Origin: Winogradskyella costae
Lineage (GTDB): Bacteria > Bacteroidota > Bacteroidia > Flavobacteriales > Flavobacteriaceae
Direction of reading: 5' to 3'
NCBI RefSeq assembly: GCF_013403865.1
Contig: NZ_JABFDK010000002.1
Location: 62,001-126,000 of the forward strand
Length of the DNA stretch: 64,000 nt
Shown here: piece by piece, positions 1 through 7,591 of the stretch
Layout of the letters: each line of letters begins with the position of its first letter
How positions within the stretch are numbered: the stretch's first letter is position 1
The notes under the pieces: model-generated
What the model saw: the letters and a program-made list of their open reading frames with translations, nothing else
Databases searched by the model: none
What the model was told of the DNA's origin: nothing
Program-made: the position numbers and the translations under genes

Positions 1-2
1 AA

Positions 3-185
3 GAAACAGCGAAGGAAAAGGAAATGTTTTATCATTTTAAGATGATTCAAGATATCTCTAATGAGAAGCAAAAGAAGAAATTTAAAAATATATTATTTGA
101 TGCTTTGCGACAAGGAGATAATGCTAATAGACCACCTCCGCCTAATATGGAAGAGGGTCATAGACCACCTCCGAGACAAAACTAA
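3..185 (+). CDS. C-terminal fragment of a Spy/CpxP- or CnrX-like periplasmic protein
   Basis: Open from the window edge, so the start is missing; only about 60 C-terminal residues are seen, ending in TAA. The visible part is a charged helix with the pattern MFYHFKMIQDISNEKQKKKF, followed by a tail with two RPPP(P) repeats. A helix of this type (F-x-H-F-x-x-I-x-x-[IL]-x-x-[ED]-Q-x-x-x-F) is usual at the end of Flavobacteriia Spy/CpxP-like 'periplasmic heavy metal sensor' proteins, often encoded behind an ECF sigma factor. The family call is inferred from this short piece and is uncertain. It ends just before a terminator and the EF-hand gene at 314. Confidence 0.5.
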   Translation, partial: ETAKEKEMFYHFKMIQDISNEKQKKKFKNILFDALRQGDNANRPPPPNMEEGHRPPPRQN

Positions 186-206
186 TACTAGTAAAATGAT
201 ATAAAG

Positions 207-234
207 ACCTTCAACTAAAATGAAGGTTTTTTTT
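207..234 (+). terminator. Intrinsic terminator after the left-edge partial gene
   Basis: Perfect 7-bp stem ACCTTCA/TGAAGGT with a 7-nt loop, followed by a run of T. It separates the left-edge gene from the next transcription unit. Confidence 0.85.
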
Positions 235-258
235 GTGTTTTATTTAACAAAGACCATC

Positions 259-287
259 ACAAGTTTAATAGTAAAAGCACATCTAAA
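259..287 (+). promoter_or_regulatory. ECF-type promoter-like element, copy 1
   Basis: ACAAGTTTA, 11 nt, ACATCTAAA, 26 nt before the EF-hand start at 314. It matches the other four copies in the island at CAAGTTT and CATCTAAA with the identical 11-nt spacer. Read as ECF -35 (CAAG) and -10 (CATC) cores, the gap between them is 16 nt. That is the spacing of a classical AAC-N16-CGTC ECF promoter. The sigma factor that reads it is not known. Confidence 0.65.
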
Positions 288-313
288 CTTATATAACATT
301 AAAAATTTAAAAG

Positions 314-598
314 ATGAAAAATCACACATTAAAAACAGTAGTCCTAGTTGCAATAGTTTCATTATTTATGGTGAACCATTCTTATGGGCAAGACAAACAA
401 GACAGAAAAGGACCACCAACGTATGCTAAACTTTTAGAGGAGATGGATGCCAACGATGATGGAAAACTTGCAAAAGATGAAGTAAAAGGACCTTTGAAAG
501 ATAGTTTTTCAGAAATAGACACGGATGAAGATGGTTTTATAAGTGAGGAAGAATTTAAAAATGCTCCAAAGCCAGAGCGTAAAAAGAGAGATAATTAA
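314..598 (+). CDS. Small secreted EF-hand protein
   Basis: 94 residues with an N-terminal signal peptide (hydrophobic residues 8-20, likely cleavage near residue 25). Two EF-hand calcium loops follow: residues 45-56 (DANDDGKLAKDE) and 69-80 (DTDEDGFISEEE). Acidic ligands sit at positions 1, 3, 5 and 12, and Gly at position 6. The C-terminus is basic. The start is the ATG preceded by an A-rich stretch. It should bind Ca2+ in the periplasm or outside the cell; no catalytic domain is present. The same EF-hand pair, including the linker EVKGPL, recurs fused to YHYH domains in the genes at 6313 and 7592. It is transcribed alone between the ECF-like element at 259 and the terminator at 627. Confidence 0.9.
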   Translation: MKNHTLKTVVLVAIVSLFMVNHSYGQDKQDRKGPPTYAKLLEEMDANDDGKLAKDEVKGPLKDSFSEIDTDEDGFISEEEFKNAPKPERKKRDN

Positions 599-626
599 AG
601 TTGAATTGATTGGTTGATTTTTTAAA

Positions 627-655
627 GGCTTCGTGAGAAATTACGAAGTCTTTTT
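627..655 (+). terminator. Intrinsic terminator after the EF-hand gene
   Basis: 8-bp stem GGCTTCGT/ACGAAGTC (one G-U pair) with loop GAGAAATT, then five T. It is nearly the same sequence as the terminator at 3237. Confidence 0.85.
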
Positions 656-699
656 ATAAATAAAAAAGCGATGTACATGTATAATTAGCAGTAGGAATT

Positions 700-1452
700 A
701 TGAGACTATTTAGAAAAATCAGAAGAAAATTATTGATATCAGGCAAAATTCGAAACTACGTAATTTACGCATTAGGCGAAATTCTATTAATTGTTATCGG
801 TGTTTTAATAGCATGGAAAATTAATGATTTAAATGAATTAAGAAAAAATAGAATCGTAGAATTAAAAATATATCAGTCACTTAATGAGGAGTTAAATTCA
901 AACCTAGTGCTTCTGGATGCTTCCATTGTAAGTTATACTGAAAACACTAAAATTATAGAAAACACAATTGATATTATAATGGACGAGCTCCCTTCAACAT
1001 TAACAGAAAAGGAAAAAAGAAGTGTCGTTTATGTTAATTATAAACCTACAAAATTGCATTATGGAGCTATAAACTCTGTGAATACGACAAACAAATTTGA
1101 GTTTATAGAAAGTGATATGCTAAAAGATTTAATAGCTGCTTATCCGAATGAATTAGACAGTTTTGAAAGCCAAGAAACTAAAATTGAAAATATTATAGTT
1201 AATCGATTGCAACCAGCTATAGAGAAATATGTGTCTTTAATTGACATGCTTACGAAACGTGAATTTAAAATTAATTGTCTCGATTCATTTTCAACGGAAT
1301 CAAATTACACACAACTGCTTAAAAGTAGAGAATATCAGAATAGTTTAGTCGATAGGTTATTACAAACTGAAATTCAATTAACCAACGCTATAAGCTTAAG
1401 GGATAAAACACAAACCATAGCTTATCAACTCAGTAAGGAGTTAGAAAACTAA
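700..1452 (+). CDS. DUF6090 family membrane protein
   Basis: 250 residues. The N-terminus MRLFRKIRRKLL, a short basic stretch and a single transmembrane helix (about residues 20-43, containing ALGEILLIVIGVLIAW) are the hallmark of the DUF6090 family, which is abundant in Flavobacteriia. The rest is a predominantly helical, coiled-coil-like extracytoplasmic region. The family has no established biochemical function. It starts at an ATG and stands alone between the terminator at 627 and the ECF-like element at 1482. It has no obvious functional link to the YHYH genes that follow. Confidence 0.85.
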   Translation: MRLFRKIRRKLLISGKIRNYVIYALGEILLIVIGVLIAWKINDLNELRKNRIVELKIYQSLNEELNSNLVLLDASIVSYTENTKIIENTIDIIMDELPSTLTEKEKRSVVYVNYKPTKLHYGAINSVNTTNKFEFIESDMLKDLIAAYPNELDSFESQETKIENIIVNRLQPAIEKYVSLIDMLTKREFKINCLDSFSTESNYTQLLKSREYQNSLVDRLLQTEIQLTNAISLRDKTQTIAYQLSKELEN

Positions 1453-1481
1453 ATAATAAATGTGATATTTTTAGTTGGAGC

Positions 1482-1510
1482 GCAAGTTTTTTAAAACTGT
1501 GGCATCTAAA
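1482..1510 (+). promoter_or_regulatory. ECF-type promoter-like element, copy 2
   Basis: GCAAGTTTT, 11 nt, GCATCTAAA, ending 33 nt before the YHYH gene at 1544. Identical in both halves to the copies at 7541 and 8734. Confidence 0.7.
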
Positions 1511-1543
1511 ATAATAGAGTTTAACTAAAACATGTAAATAATT

Positions 1544-2542
1544 ATGAGAACGAATCAATTTTTAATAAAGTCAATTTCAATTTTTAGCTTTGTTTTATTA
1601 GTATTTACATCATGTAGTTCTGATGATAGTACAGATAGTTCAGACGATGGAGGTGATGATGAAGTTTTAGTGACCAATGTAGATGCATCCTTTTTTACAA
1701 CTAGTGATGGATCGGTTACTATTACAACTGTACCTTGTACTTTATCTGATGGTACATCTACAGACTGCTACCAAATTGTAACAAGTAGCATACCAACAGA
1801 CCATACGCTAGGGCCTTGGTGTCCAGATAATATTTCTGATGATGCTTCTGCTGGTGGTATATGGTTAGAAGATGGTTTAGTCTACGATGTCGATGGCGCT
1901 TTTGTAGAAAATCTTGCCACGTTTTATAACGATGATAATTGGTTAATGTACGATGGCAATGGAGACATTTATATTACAGAAACAGAGGATGATTGTATTA
2001 ACGCAGCAAACCCTAATGTTAGCGAAGCCTACGAGAATTTTTGTGTAGAATGTCTGCCATCTTACATCACCGATTTAACGCAAACTTGGCTGATACCAAT
2101 TTCGCCAGTACTTCAAAATACAGGCGTGTTTTTTGCAACAGGACCAGGTGGACCAGCAAATACAGCACCTTCAACACGAGGTATCGCCTTAAATGGTATT
2201 GAGTTTTCAGCACCAGCACCTGTGGATAATATTCTTGGGGCTTATACTTTGGCACCTTTTGATGATGCAGGCGGACATATTAATGTTAATCAAGGCTACC
2301 ATTACCACGCTGCAACAGGTTTTAGTACTAAAATAGAGCAAACCGATGGACATGCGTCATTAATTGGTTATGCTTTAGATGGTCATGGGATTTATGAATT
2401 AGAAGATAGTGAAGGTAATTCACCAACTGACCTAGATACCTATCGTGGTCATACAGATGATACACGTGGTTATCATTACCACGTAGATGCGGCAGGAAAC
2501 AACAATTTTATAAATGGTCTGAAAGGAGCATACGCGATTTAA
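1544..2542 (+). CDS. YHYH domain lipoprotein (paralog A)
   Basis: 332 residues. A lipoprotein signal peptide ends in the lipobox FTSC (Cys24). It is followed by an acidic Ser/Asp-rich linker (25-41) and a YHYH domain (Pfam YHYH family). The eponymous motif occurs twice, at residues 252-255 (GYHYH) and 310-313 (RGYHYH). Between them lie GYALDGHGIY and the GHTDD stretch seen in all the paralogs. Paired Cys residues (65/75 and 167/170) suggest disulfides. The clustered His/Tyr suggest metal binding, which is inference. It is closest to paralog B at 6313: both have GPWCP, YDVDG and CVECLPSY blocks. First gene after the ECF-like element at 1482 and probably co-transcribed with 2555. Confidence 0.9.
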   Translation: MRTNQFLIKSISIFSFVLLVFTSCSSDDSTDSSDDGGDDEVLVTNVDASFFTTSDGSVTITTVPCTLSDGTSTDCYQIVTSSIPTDHTLGPWCPDNISDDASAGGIWLEDGLVYDVDGAFVENLATFYNDDNWLMYDGNGDIYITETEDDCINAANPNVSEAYENFCVECLPSYITDLTQTWLIPISPVLQNTGVFFATGPGGPANTAPSTRGIALNGIEFSAPAPVDNILGAYTLAPFDDAGGHINVNQGYHYHAATGFSTKIEQTDGHASLIGYALDGHGIYELEDSEGNSPTDLDTYRGHTDDTRGYHYHVDAAGNNNFINGLKGAYAI

Positions 2543-2554
2543 AACAGGTATCTT

Positions 2555-3187
2555 ATGAAAAGAATCTTGTCATTTTGTGTTTTAGGATTGCTATTTTTTT
2601 CACAATCGGTAAAAGCGCATCAGCCAGAAATTTCTACCACTATGCTAGTAGAAAATAGTAACAATATATGGGTACTTCAGATTAGTGCGTCGTTAACGGC
2701 CTTTCAACAGGAAATTAAATTGCATTATGCCGAGACACCTTACAGTTCGCCAGAGGAATTTCGTGAGATGGTAATTGCCCATGTTAAGACTAATTTAGAC
2801 ATAGAATTTAACGGAAATCATGAAGTTACCTTAAGTCAAGGTTTGGTTAAATTAGGTCATGAGACTAAAGTCATATTTCAACTTGAAGGTGTACCGAAAG
2901 AAATTTCTTCTGTTGTAGTTGAAAATAAAACCTTTCAAGATATTTATAATAATAAAAGTGCAGTCGTGATTTTGAAAGAAGGCTATGATAAAGATAATTT
3001 TGTATTAACCAAAGACAATAACCATATTCTGAAACTTGAATCAACAGGACATAAATTTATTCGCGTTGAAGAAAAAACACTGAGTTCATCATCCTTAAAT
3101 GTGATTTTAATTTTATTTGTGATTTGTGCTTTAGGTCTTTTGGTTCATAGTATCGGCATAAGAAAAAAGTTGAAAAAGAATTATTAA
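2555..3187 (+). CDS. Exported membrane protein with C-terminal anchor (DUF6702-like topology)
   Basis: 210 residues. A signal peptide ends at VKA before HQPEIS, so the mature protein would begin with histidine. A beta-rich extracytoplasmic domain follows, then one transmembrane helix (about residues 183-202) and a short basic cytoplasmic tail. The layout resembles the small Bacteroidota exported proteins called DUF6702, but I could not confirm homology. It lies 12 nt behind YHYH paralog A with no terminator between, so it is co-transcribed. An N-terminal His after signal cleavage is also seen in copper proteins such as CopC and LPMOs; whether it binds copper here is unknown. Confidence 0.6.
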   Translation: MKRILSFCVLGLLFFSQSVKAHQPEISTTMLVENSNNIWVLQISASLTAFQQEIKLHYAETPYSSPEEFREMVIAHVKTNLDIEFNGNHEVTLSQGLVKLGHETKVIFQLEGVPKEISSVVVENKTFQDIYNNKSAVVILKEGYDKDNFVLTKDNNHILKLESTGHKFIRVEEKTLSSSSLNVILILFVICALGLLVHSIGIRKKLKKNY

Positions 3188-3236
3188 TAAAACATACTAA
3201 AAATAATATTTGTTTAAATTGTTTGATTGGAAAAGG

Positions 3237-3272
3237 CTTTGTGAGAAATCACGAAGTTTTTTTTTTTTTTTT
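3237..3272 (+). terminator. Intrinsic terminator with 16-T tract
   Basis: 8-bp stem CTTTGTGA/TCACGAAG (one U-G pair), GAAA tetraloop, then 16 consecutive T. The preceding TTGATTGG and the hairpin closely match the terminator at 627. Confidence 0.9.
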
Positions 3273-3291
3273 GAAAATTTTAAAATTGAGC

Positions 3292-3320
3292 ACAAGTTTT
3301 AACCACTTATAGCATCTAAA
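3292..3320 (+). promoter_or_regulatory. ECF-type promoter-like element, copy 3
   Basis: ACAAGTTTT, 11 nt, GCATCTAAA, 34 nt before the CotH gene at 3355. Same spacing as the other copies. Confidence 0.7.
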
Positions 3321-3354
3321 GTTTTATACAAGAAATAATTTCAATATAAATACG

Positions 3355-5694
3355 ATGAAAAAAACAATTACTCAATTTATTATTTTGTTGATATCTATCA
3401 ATGTCTTTTCACAAGAATTGTACGACATTAATACGATACAAACTATAGAAATTGAATTTGCTGAAAGCAATTGGGATGCGTTGTTAGATGCTGAAAAAGC
3501 CGGTGACAATGAGTATACAGAAGCGACATCTGTTACTATTAATGGTACGGTTTTTAACCAAGTAGGTGTTAAGTATAAGGGCAATAGTTCTTATAGTGCT
3601 AACCAGACAAAAAATCCATTTCATATCGAATTAGATACCTATGTAGATCAAGATTATCAAGGGTATACAGATATTAAATTAGCTAATGTTTTTGCAGATC
3701 CTTCATTCGTAAGAGAGACCGTAGCTTATAATATTGTCAACCAATATATGGATGCACCTCAGGCCAATTATGCAAATGTCTATGTCAATGGCACTTTAAT
3801 CGGTTTGTATACCAATACGGAATCTGTTTCTAAGAAATTTGTAAACAAGCATTTTAATTCTAACGATAATGCGTTCTTTAGTTGTAGTCCACCAGATGGA
3901 GCCGGTCCAGAAACAATCACACTCCCTAATTTAGAATATTTGGGAACCAGTTACACAAGCTACGATGATGCTTATGAAATTAAATCTGATGATGAAGACG
4001 ATGCGTCCGTAGCACTTCCACATTGGGATGATTTGATAGAATTAACCAATGTTTTGAATAATGATATTACGAATATTGAAACTGTTTTAGACGTTGATAT
4101 GGCGATATGGATGTTGGCCTTCGATAATGTAATGGTAAACCTAGATAGTTATATAGGTCAATTTAAACAAAATTATTATTTATATAAAGACAATAATGGC
4201 CAGTTTAAACCTGTAGTTTGGGATTTAAATATGTCTTTCGGTACGTTTGCTATGACAGGTGAGACTAGTACTAGTGGTCCAGGAGGTCCGGGTGGTCCAG
4301 GAGGACCAGGTGGCTCAAGTGGAACTTTGAATTCAACTACTGAAAAAGCAGAGTTGGATTATTTGCTTCATGATACAGATACTGATTTTCCGTTGATATC
4401 TAAATTATTAGCAATACCTAAATACAAAAGAATGTATTTAGCACATTTTAAAACTATTTTGACCGAAAACATCAGTAACTCAAATTACTTAACATTAGCT
4501 AATGATTACCAAGCTATAATTTCAGAAGCTGTTACTGCAGACCTAAATAAATTTTACACAAATACACAATTCTCAGGTAATATAAATACGGATTATAATA
4601 TCGGTGGAAATACGGCATGTGGATTAACCAATTTAATGATCGCAAGAAGTTCATATCTACTAAGTCAGTCAGATTTTACAACGGCACAGCCTACTATAAG
4701 TAATGTTGAATCTTCGGAATCGACACCATTAATTGGAGATACGGTTTCAATCACTGCAGAGGTAACAGATACAGATAATGTGTATTTAGGTTATAGAACA
4801 GATCTAACGGAACCTTTTACAAAAATAGAAATGTTTGATGATGGTACTCATAATGATGGTGCTGCAGGTGATAATGTTTATGGCATTGATGTCACTATAG
4901 ATACGGCTAATCTTCAATATTATATTTATGCAGAAAATTCAAATATTGGTGCGTTTTCACCAGCTAGAGCTGAGTATGAATTTTATAGTATTGAAGCAAC
5001 CTACACCACTATCGCAGTTGGAGATTTAGTTATCAATGAAATTATGGCATCCAATGAAACTACAGTTGTAGATCAAGATGGAGACTATGATGATTGGTTA
5101 GAGCTATACAATAATAGCTCAGAGACATTAAGTTTAGATAATTTATATTTATCTGATGATCAAGATGATTTATTAGTGTGGGCTTTTCCTTCAGGATTAA
5201 CAATAGAACCAGATAGTTATTTAATCGTTTGGTGCGATAAAGATGATGATCAAGAAGGTTTACATGCAGATATAAAATTTTCTTCAGATGGTGAAAGTGC
5301 CATTTTATCTTATGCAGACGGAACTGTAATTGAAAATATAACGTTTGGCGCCCAAACAGATGATATGGGTTATGCGAGAAATCCTAACGGTACAGGTGAT
5401 TTTGTTATCCAAGAACCAACGTTTAATGCCAATAATGAAACACTGTCTGTTGACGAGGTGCTTTTTAAAAATGCGCTTAAAGTTTATCCTAATCCAACGT
5501 CGAATTATCTTACTATTGAAAATTCAAATTATAATATTCAAACTGTTGAGATTTATAATCTACAAGGACAACAATTATTTACTAATAAGTTTTCAAACGA
5601 AGCTGCTATAACTATTGATTTTTCACCTTTTTCAAAAGGATTGTATATCGTTGTTGTTAATACATCAGCAGTATTAAAAATTTCAAAAAATTAA
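3355..5694 (+). CDS. Secreted CotH-family protein kinase with lamin-tail domain and T9SS sorting signal
   Basis: 779 residues, in order: signal peptide (1-19); CotH kinase domain (about 25-440); a beta-sandwich region (about 445-550); a lamin-tail (LTD) domain (about 555-695) containing NEIMASN and DDWLELYN; and a type A T9SS C-terminal domain (about 704-779) starting at YPNPTSNYLTI. The CotH core has the motif PVVWDLNMSFG (286-296). Asp290 fits the catalytic/metal Asp of the family; position 292 is Asn rather than the frequent Asp. Directly after it is a low-complexity GPGGPGG stretch (308-319). CotH proteins are secreted atypical kinases. The T9SS tail predicts export across the outer membrane and attachment to the cell surface. 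First gene of a unit that probably includes 5729 and 6313. Confidence 0.9.
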   Translation: MKKTITQFIILLISINVFSQELYDINTIQTIEIEFAESNWDALLDAEKAGDNEYTEATSVTINGTVFNQVGVKYKGNSSYSANQTKNPFHIELDTYVDQDYQGYTDIKLANVFADPSFVRETVAYNIVNQYMDAPQANYANVYVNGTLIGLYTNTESVSKKFVNKHFNSNDNAFFSCSPPDGAGPETITLPNLEYLGTSYTSYDDAYEIKSDDEDDASVALPHWDDLIELTNVLNNDITNIETVLDVDMAIWMLAFDNVMVNLDSYIGQFKQNYYLYKDNNGQFKPVVWDLNMSFGTFAMTGETSTSGPGGPGGPGGPGGSSGTLNSTTEKAELDYLLHDTDTDFPLISKLLAIPKYKRMYLAHFKTILTENISNSNYLTLANDYQAIISEAVTADLNKFYTNTQFSGNINTDYNIGGNTACGLTNLMIARSSYLLSQSDFTTAQPTISNVESSESTPLIGDTVSITAEVTDTDNVYLGYRTDLTEPFTKIEMFDDGTHNDGAAGDNVYGIDVTIDTANLQYYIYAENSNIGAFSPARAEYEFYSIEATYTTIAVGDLVINEIMASNETTVVDQDGDYDDWLELYNNSSETLSLDNLYLSDDQDDLLVWAFPSGLTIEPDSYLIVWCDKDDDQEGLHADIKFSSDGESAILSYADGTVIENITFGAQTDDMGYARNPNGTGDFVIQEPTFNANNETLSVDEVLFKNALKVYPNPTSNYLTIENSNYNIQTVEIYNLQGQQLFTNKFSNEAAITIDFSPFSKGLYIVVVNTSAVLKISKN

Positions 5695-5728
5695 CGAATA
5701 AAGAGGCATAATATTAAAAAGAAATAAA

Positions 5729-6256
5729 ATGAATTATAAAAAAATTAAAATAGCCATCACAGTTTTTTCAATGCTAGTATGTATTCCAATGTTTGCACAA
5801 GGACCTCCTGGAGGAGGAGGCGGAAGACGAGGAGGAAGTGGAGCACCCAAAGGCGGAAAACCAGATGCCTCAGAAATATTGAAAGTGTTAGATGCTAACA
5901 ATGATGATCTTATAGATAAAGATGAAGCTTCAAAAGCTGAAAGAGGAAAGATTTCTCAAGATTTTGATACAATAGATAGTAACGAGGATGGATTTATAGA
6001 TTTAGAAGAATTGGAATCGTTTTTAGATAGTTCAAAGCCTAAAAAAGTCTCTGCAGAGAAGCTTTTAAAAGAAGTAGATCAAGATGAAGACGGATTGTTA
6101 AATGAATTAGAAGTGGCAGCAAAAGATAAACGTGATTTAATGGAGCATTTTTCTGTGATAGATGTTAATGCGGATAGTCAATTAGATTTAGAAGAACTCA
6201 AGGCTTTTTATTCTAAAGATGAGGATAAAAAGAAAACTAGGAAAAAGAAGGATTAG
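5729..6256 (+). CDS. Secreted four-EF-hand protein
   Basis: 175 residues. Signal peptide ending at about MFAQ (residue 24), then a Gly/Arg/Pro-rich linker (25-44) and four EF-hand loops. Loop 1 is 55-66 (DANNDDLIDKDE; position 6 is Asp, not Gly), loop 2 is 83-94 (DSNEDGFIDLEE), loop 3 is 117-128 (DQDEDGLLNELE) and loop 4 is 145-156 (position 6 is Ser). The C-terminus is Lys-rich. It is likely a Ca2+-binding periplasmic or extracellular protein, calmodulin-like in layout only. It sits 34 nt downstream of the CotH gene with no terminator, so it may provide a Ca2+-binding partner or substrate for that kinase; this partnership is inference. Confidence 0.88.
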   Translation: MNYKKIKIAITVFSMLVCIPMFAQGPPGGGGGRRGGSGAPKGGKPDASEILKVLDANNDDLIDKDEASKAERGKISQDFDTIDSNEDGFIDLEELESFLDSSKPKKVSAEKLLKEVDQDEDGLLNELEVAAKDKRDLMEHFSVIDVNADSQLDLEELKAFYSKDEDKKKTRKKKD

Positions 6257-6312
6257 ACCATACCATGCTTTTTTTTCACTAAATTATAGTTTAATTCAAA
6301 AATCAACTTCAA

Positions 6313-7527
6313 ATGAATTATATAAAAGTTTTAAGATTTTCTCAATTATGTATAATTACACTTTTATTAGTGTGTTGTAAACCAGGTACAAAATCTGCCG
6401 ATGAAAATGTTTCAAACCAACCTCAAGGTCAAGAACAAGAACAAGGTCCAAGTGTAGAAAGTTTAATAAACGAAATGGATACCAATAAAGATGGAAAACT
6501 ATCAAAATCTGAAGTTCAAGGACCTCTATCAAATGATTTTTCTAAAATTGATGTCAATGAAGACGGTTTCCTCTCTAAAGAAGAATTAGATAATGCACCA
6601 AGACCACAAAGAAGAGAGCCAAGAGGCAATAATACAAGTAACACTAGTGTTCAAAAAGATTTCGAAGTCACTATAAATGTAGATCCTTCATTATTTATAA
6701 AGGAAAGTTTATTAAAAGAAATTTCCAAAGAAGAACGCACGTTAGCAAACGGAACTAAAGCTCTTTGTTACGTAATTACAACAGCTTCTCAACCACAAGA
6801 GCACAAAATGGGGCCTTGGTGCCCAACACATATTAATGATGGTAAAGATAAAGGCGGAATTTGGTTTAAAGACGATAAAGTATATGATGTAGATGGTCAT
6901 TTTATAGCTAATCTAAAAGCGTTTTATTCAGATGAGGAATGGGCTTTATTTAGAGAAGATGGTTCAGTTAAAGTGACAACAACTCAAGAGGAATGTGAAG
7001 CTGCTGCAAGACCAGATGTTGACGAGAAATACAACAACTATTGCGTAGAGTGTCTGCCAAGTTATTATAAAGAAAAAGTCTCAACTTATATTATTCCTGT
7101 TAAACCTATGTATTTAGAGAGTTCAAATACATTAGGAAGAAACGGAATTGGTGTTGCATTTAACGGTGTTAATTTTGAAGCACCTGCACCAACACATGCT
7201 ATTCTTGCAGCTCATACTTTGGCACCTCTAGATGATGCTGGTGGTCATGTTAATCCTCATCAAGGTTACCATTATCATGCCGTTACAGGTAATACAAAAG
7301 AGGTCAAACAAAAAGATGTTCATGCACCAATGATTGGTTATGCTATGGATGGTTTTGGTATTTATGGACATAAAGACAACAGCGGAAAAGAGTATAGTGA
7401 TCTAGATGATTGTGGAGGACATTATGACGATGTTAGAGGATATCATTACCACGCAGGAGATGCTGGTAGCAATCAAGTTTTAGGTTGTTTGCATGGAGTT
7501 AGTGGCTCACTCACAGTTAAAGGATAA
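6313..7527 (+). CDS. EF-hand/YHYH fusion lipoprotein (paralog B)
   Basis: 404 residues. Lipoprotein signal with Cys21/Cys22, a Gln-rich linker, an N-terminal EF-hand pair (loops 56-67 and 80-91), then a YHYH domain. Its motifs are at 319-322 (QGYHYH) and 377-380 (RGYHYH), with GYAMDGFGIYG (342-352) between them. Conserved Cys pairs (152/170 and 244/247) match those of paralog A, with which it shares the whole YHYH domain layout. It ends in CLHGV. The EF-hand pair is the module that forms the stand-alone protein at 314. It lies 56 nt after the four-EF-hand gene, with no own ECF-like element, so it is likely read from the promoter before CotH. Confidence 0.9.
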   Translation: MNYIKVLRFSQLCIITLLLVCCKPGTKSADENVSNQPQGQEQEQGPSVESLINEMDTNKDGKLSKSEVQGPLSNDFSKIDVNEDGFLSKEELDNAPRPQRREPRGNNTSNTSVQKDFEVTINVDPSLFIKESLLKEISKEERTLANGTKALCYVITTASQPQEHKMGPWCPTHINDGKDKGGIWFKDDKVYDVDGHFIANLKAFYSDEEWALFREDGSVKVTTTQEECEAAARPDVDEKYNNYCVECLPSYYKEKVSTYIIPVKPMYLESSNTLGRNGIGVAFNGVNFEAPAPTHAILAAHTLAPLDDAGGHVNPHQGYHYHAVTGNTKEVKQKDVHAPMIGYAMDGFGIYGHKDNSGKEYSDLDDCGGHYDDVRGYHYHAGDAGSNQVLGCLHGVSGSLTVKG

Positions 7528-7540
7528 TAAGAAATGTAAC

Positions 7541-7569
7541 GCAAGTTTTAAATCTAATTGGCATCTAAA
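7541..7569 (+). promoter_or_regulatory. ECF-type promoter-like element, copy 4
   Basis: GCAAGTTTT, 11 nt, GCATCTAAA, 22 nt before the YHYH gene at 7592. It lies in the 64-bp gap between two YHYH genes, so the downstream gene can be transcribed independently. Confidence 0.7.
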
Positions 7570-7591
7570 TACACGATTCAAAAATTTATAA

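Noticed and set aside
3257..3272. Run of 16 T as a possible phase-variation tract
   Set aside because: It directly follows a good terminator stem and lies in no coding region, so terminator function explains it; length variation would hardly affect expression.
4287..4323. GPGG repeat in the CotH gene as a mobile or collagen-like repeat
   Set aside because: Only about 12 residues, in frame, and similar to other Gly-rich linkers in the island; read as a linker.
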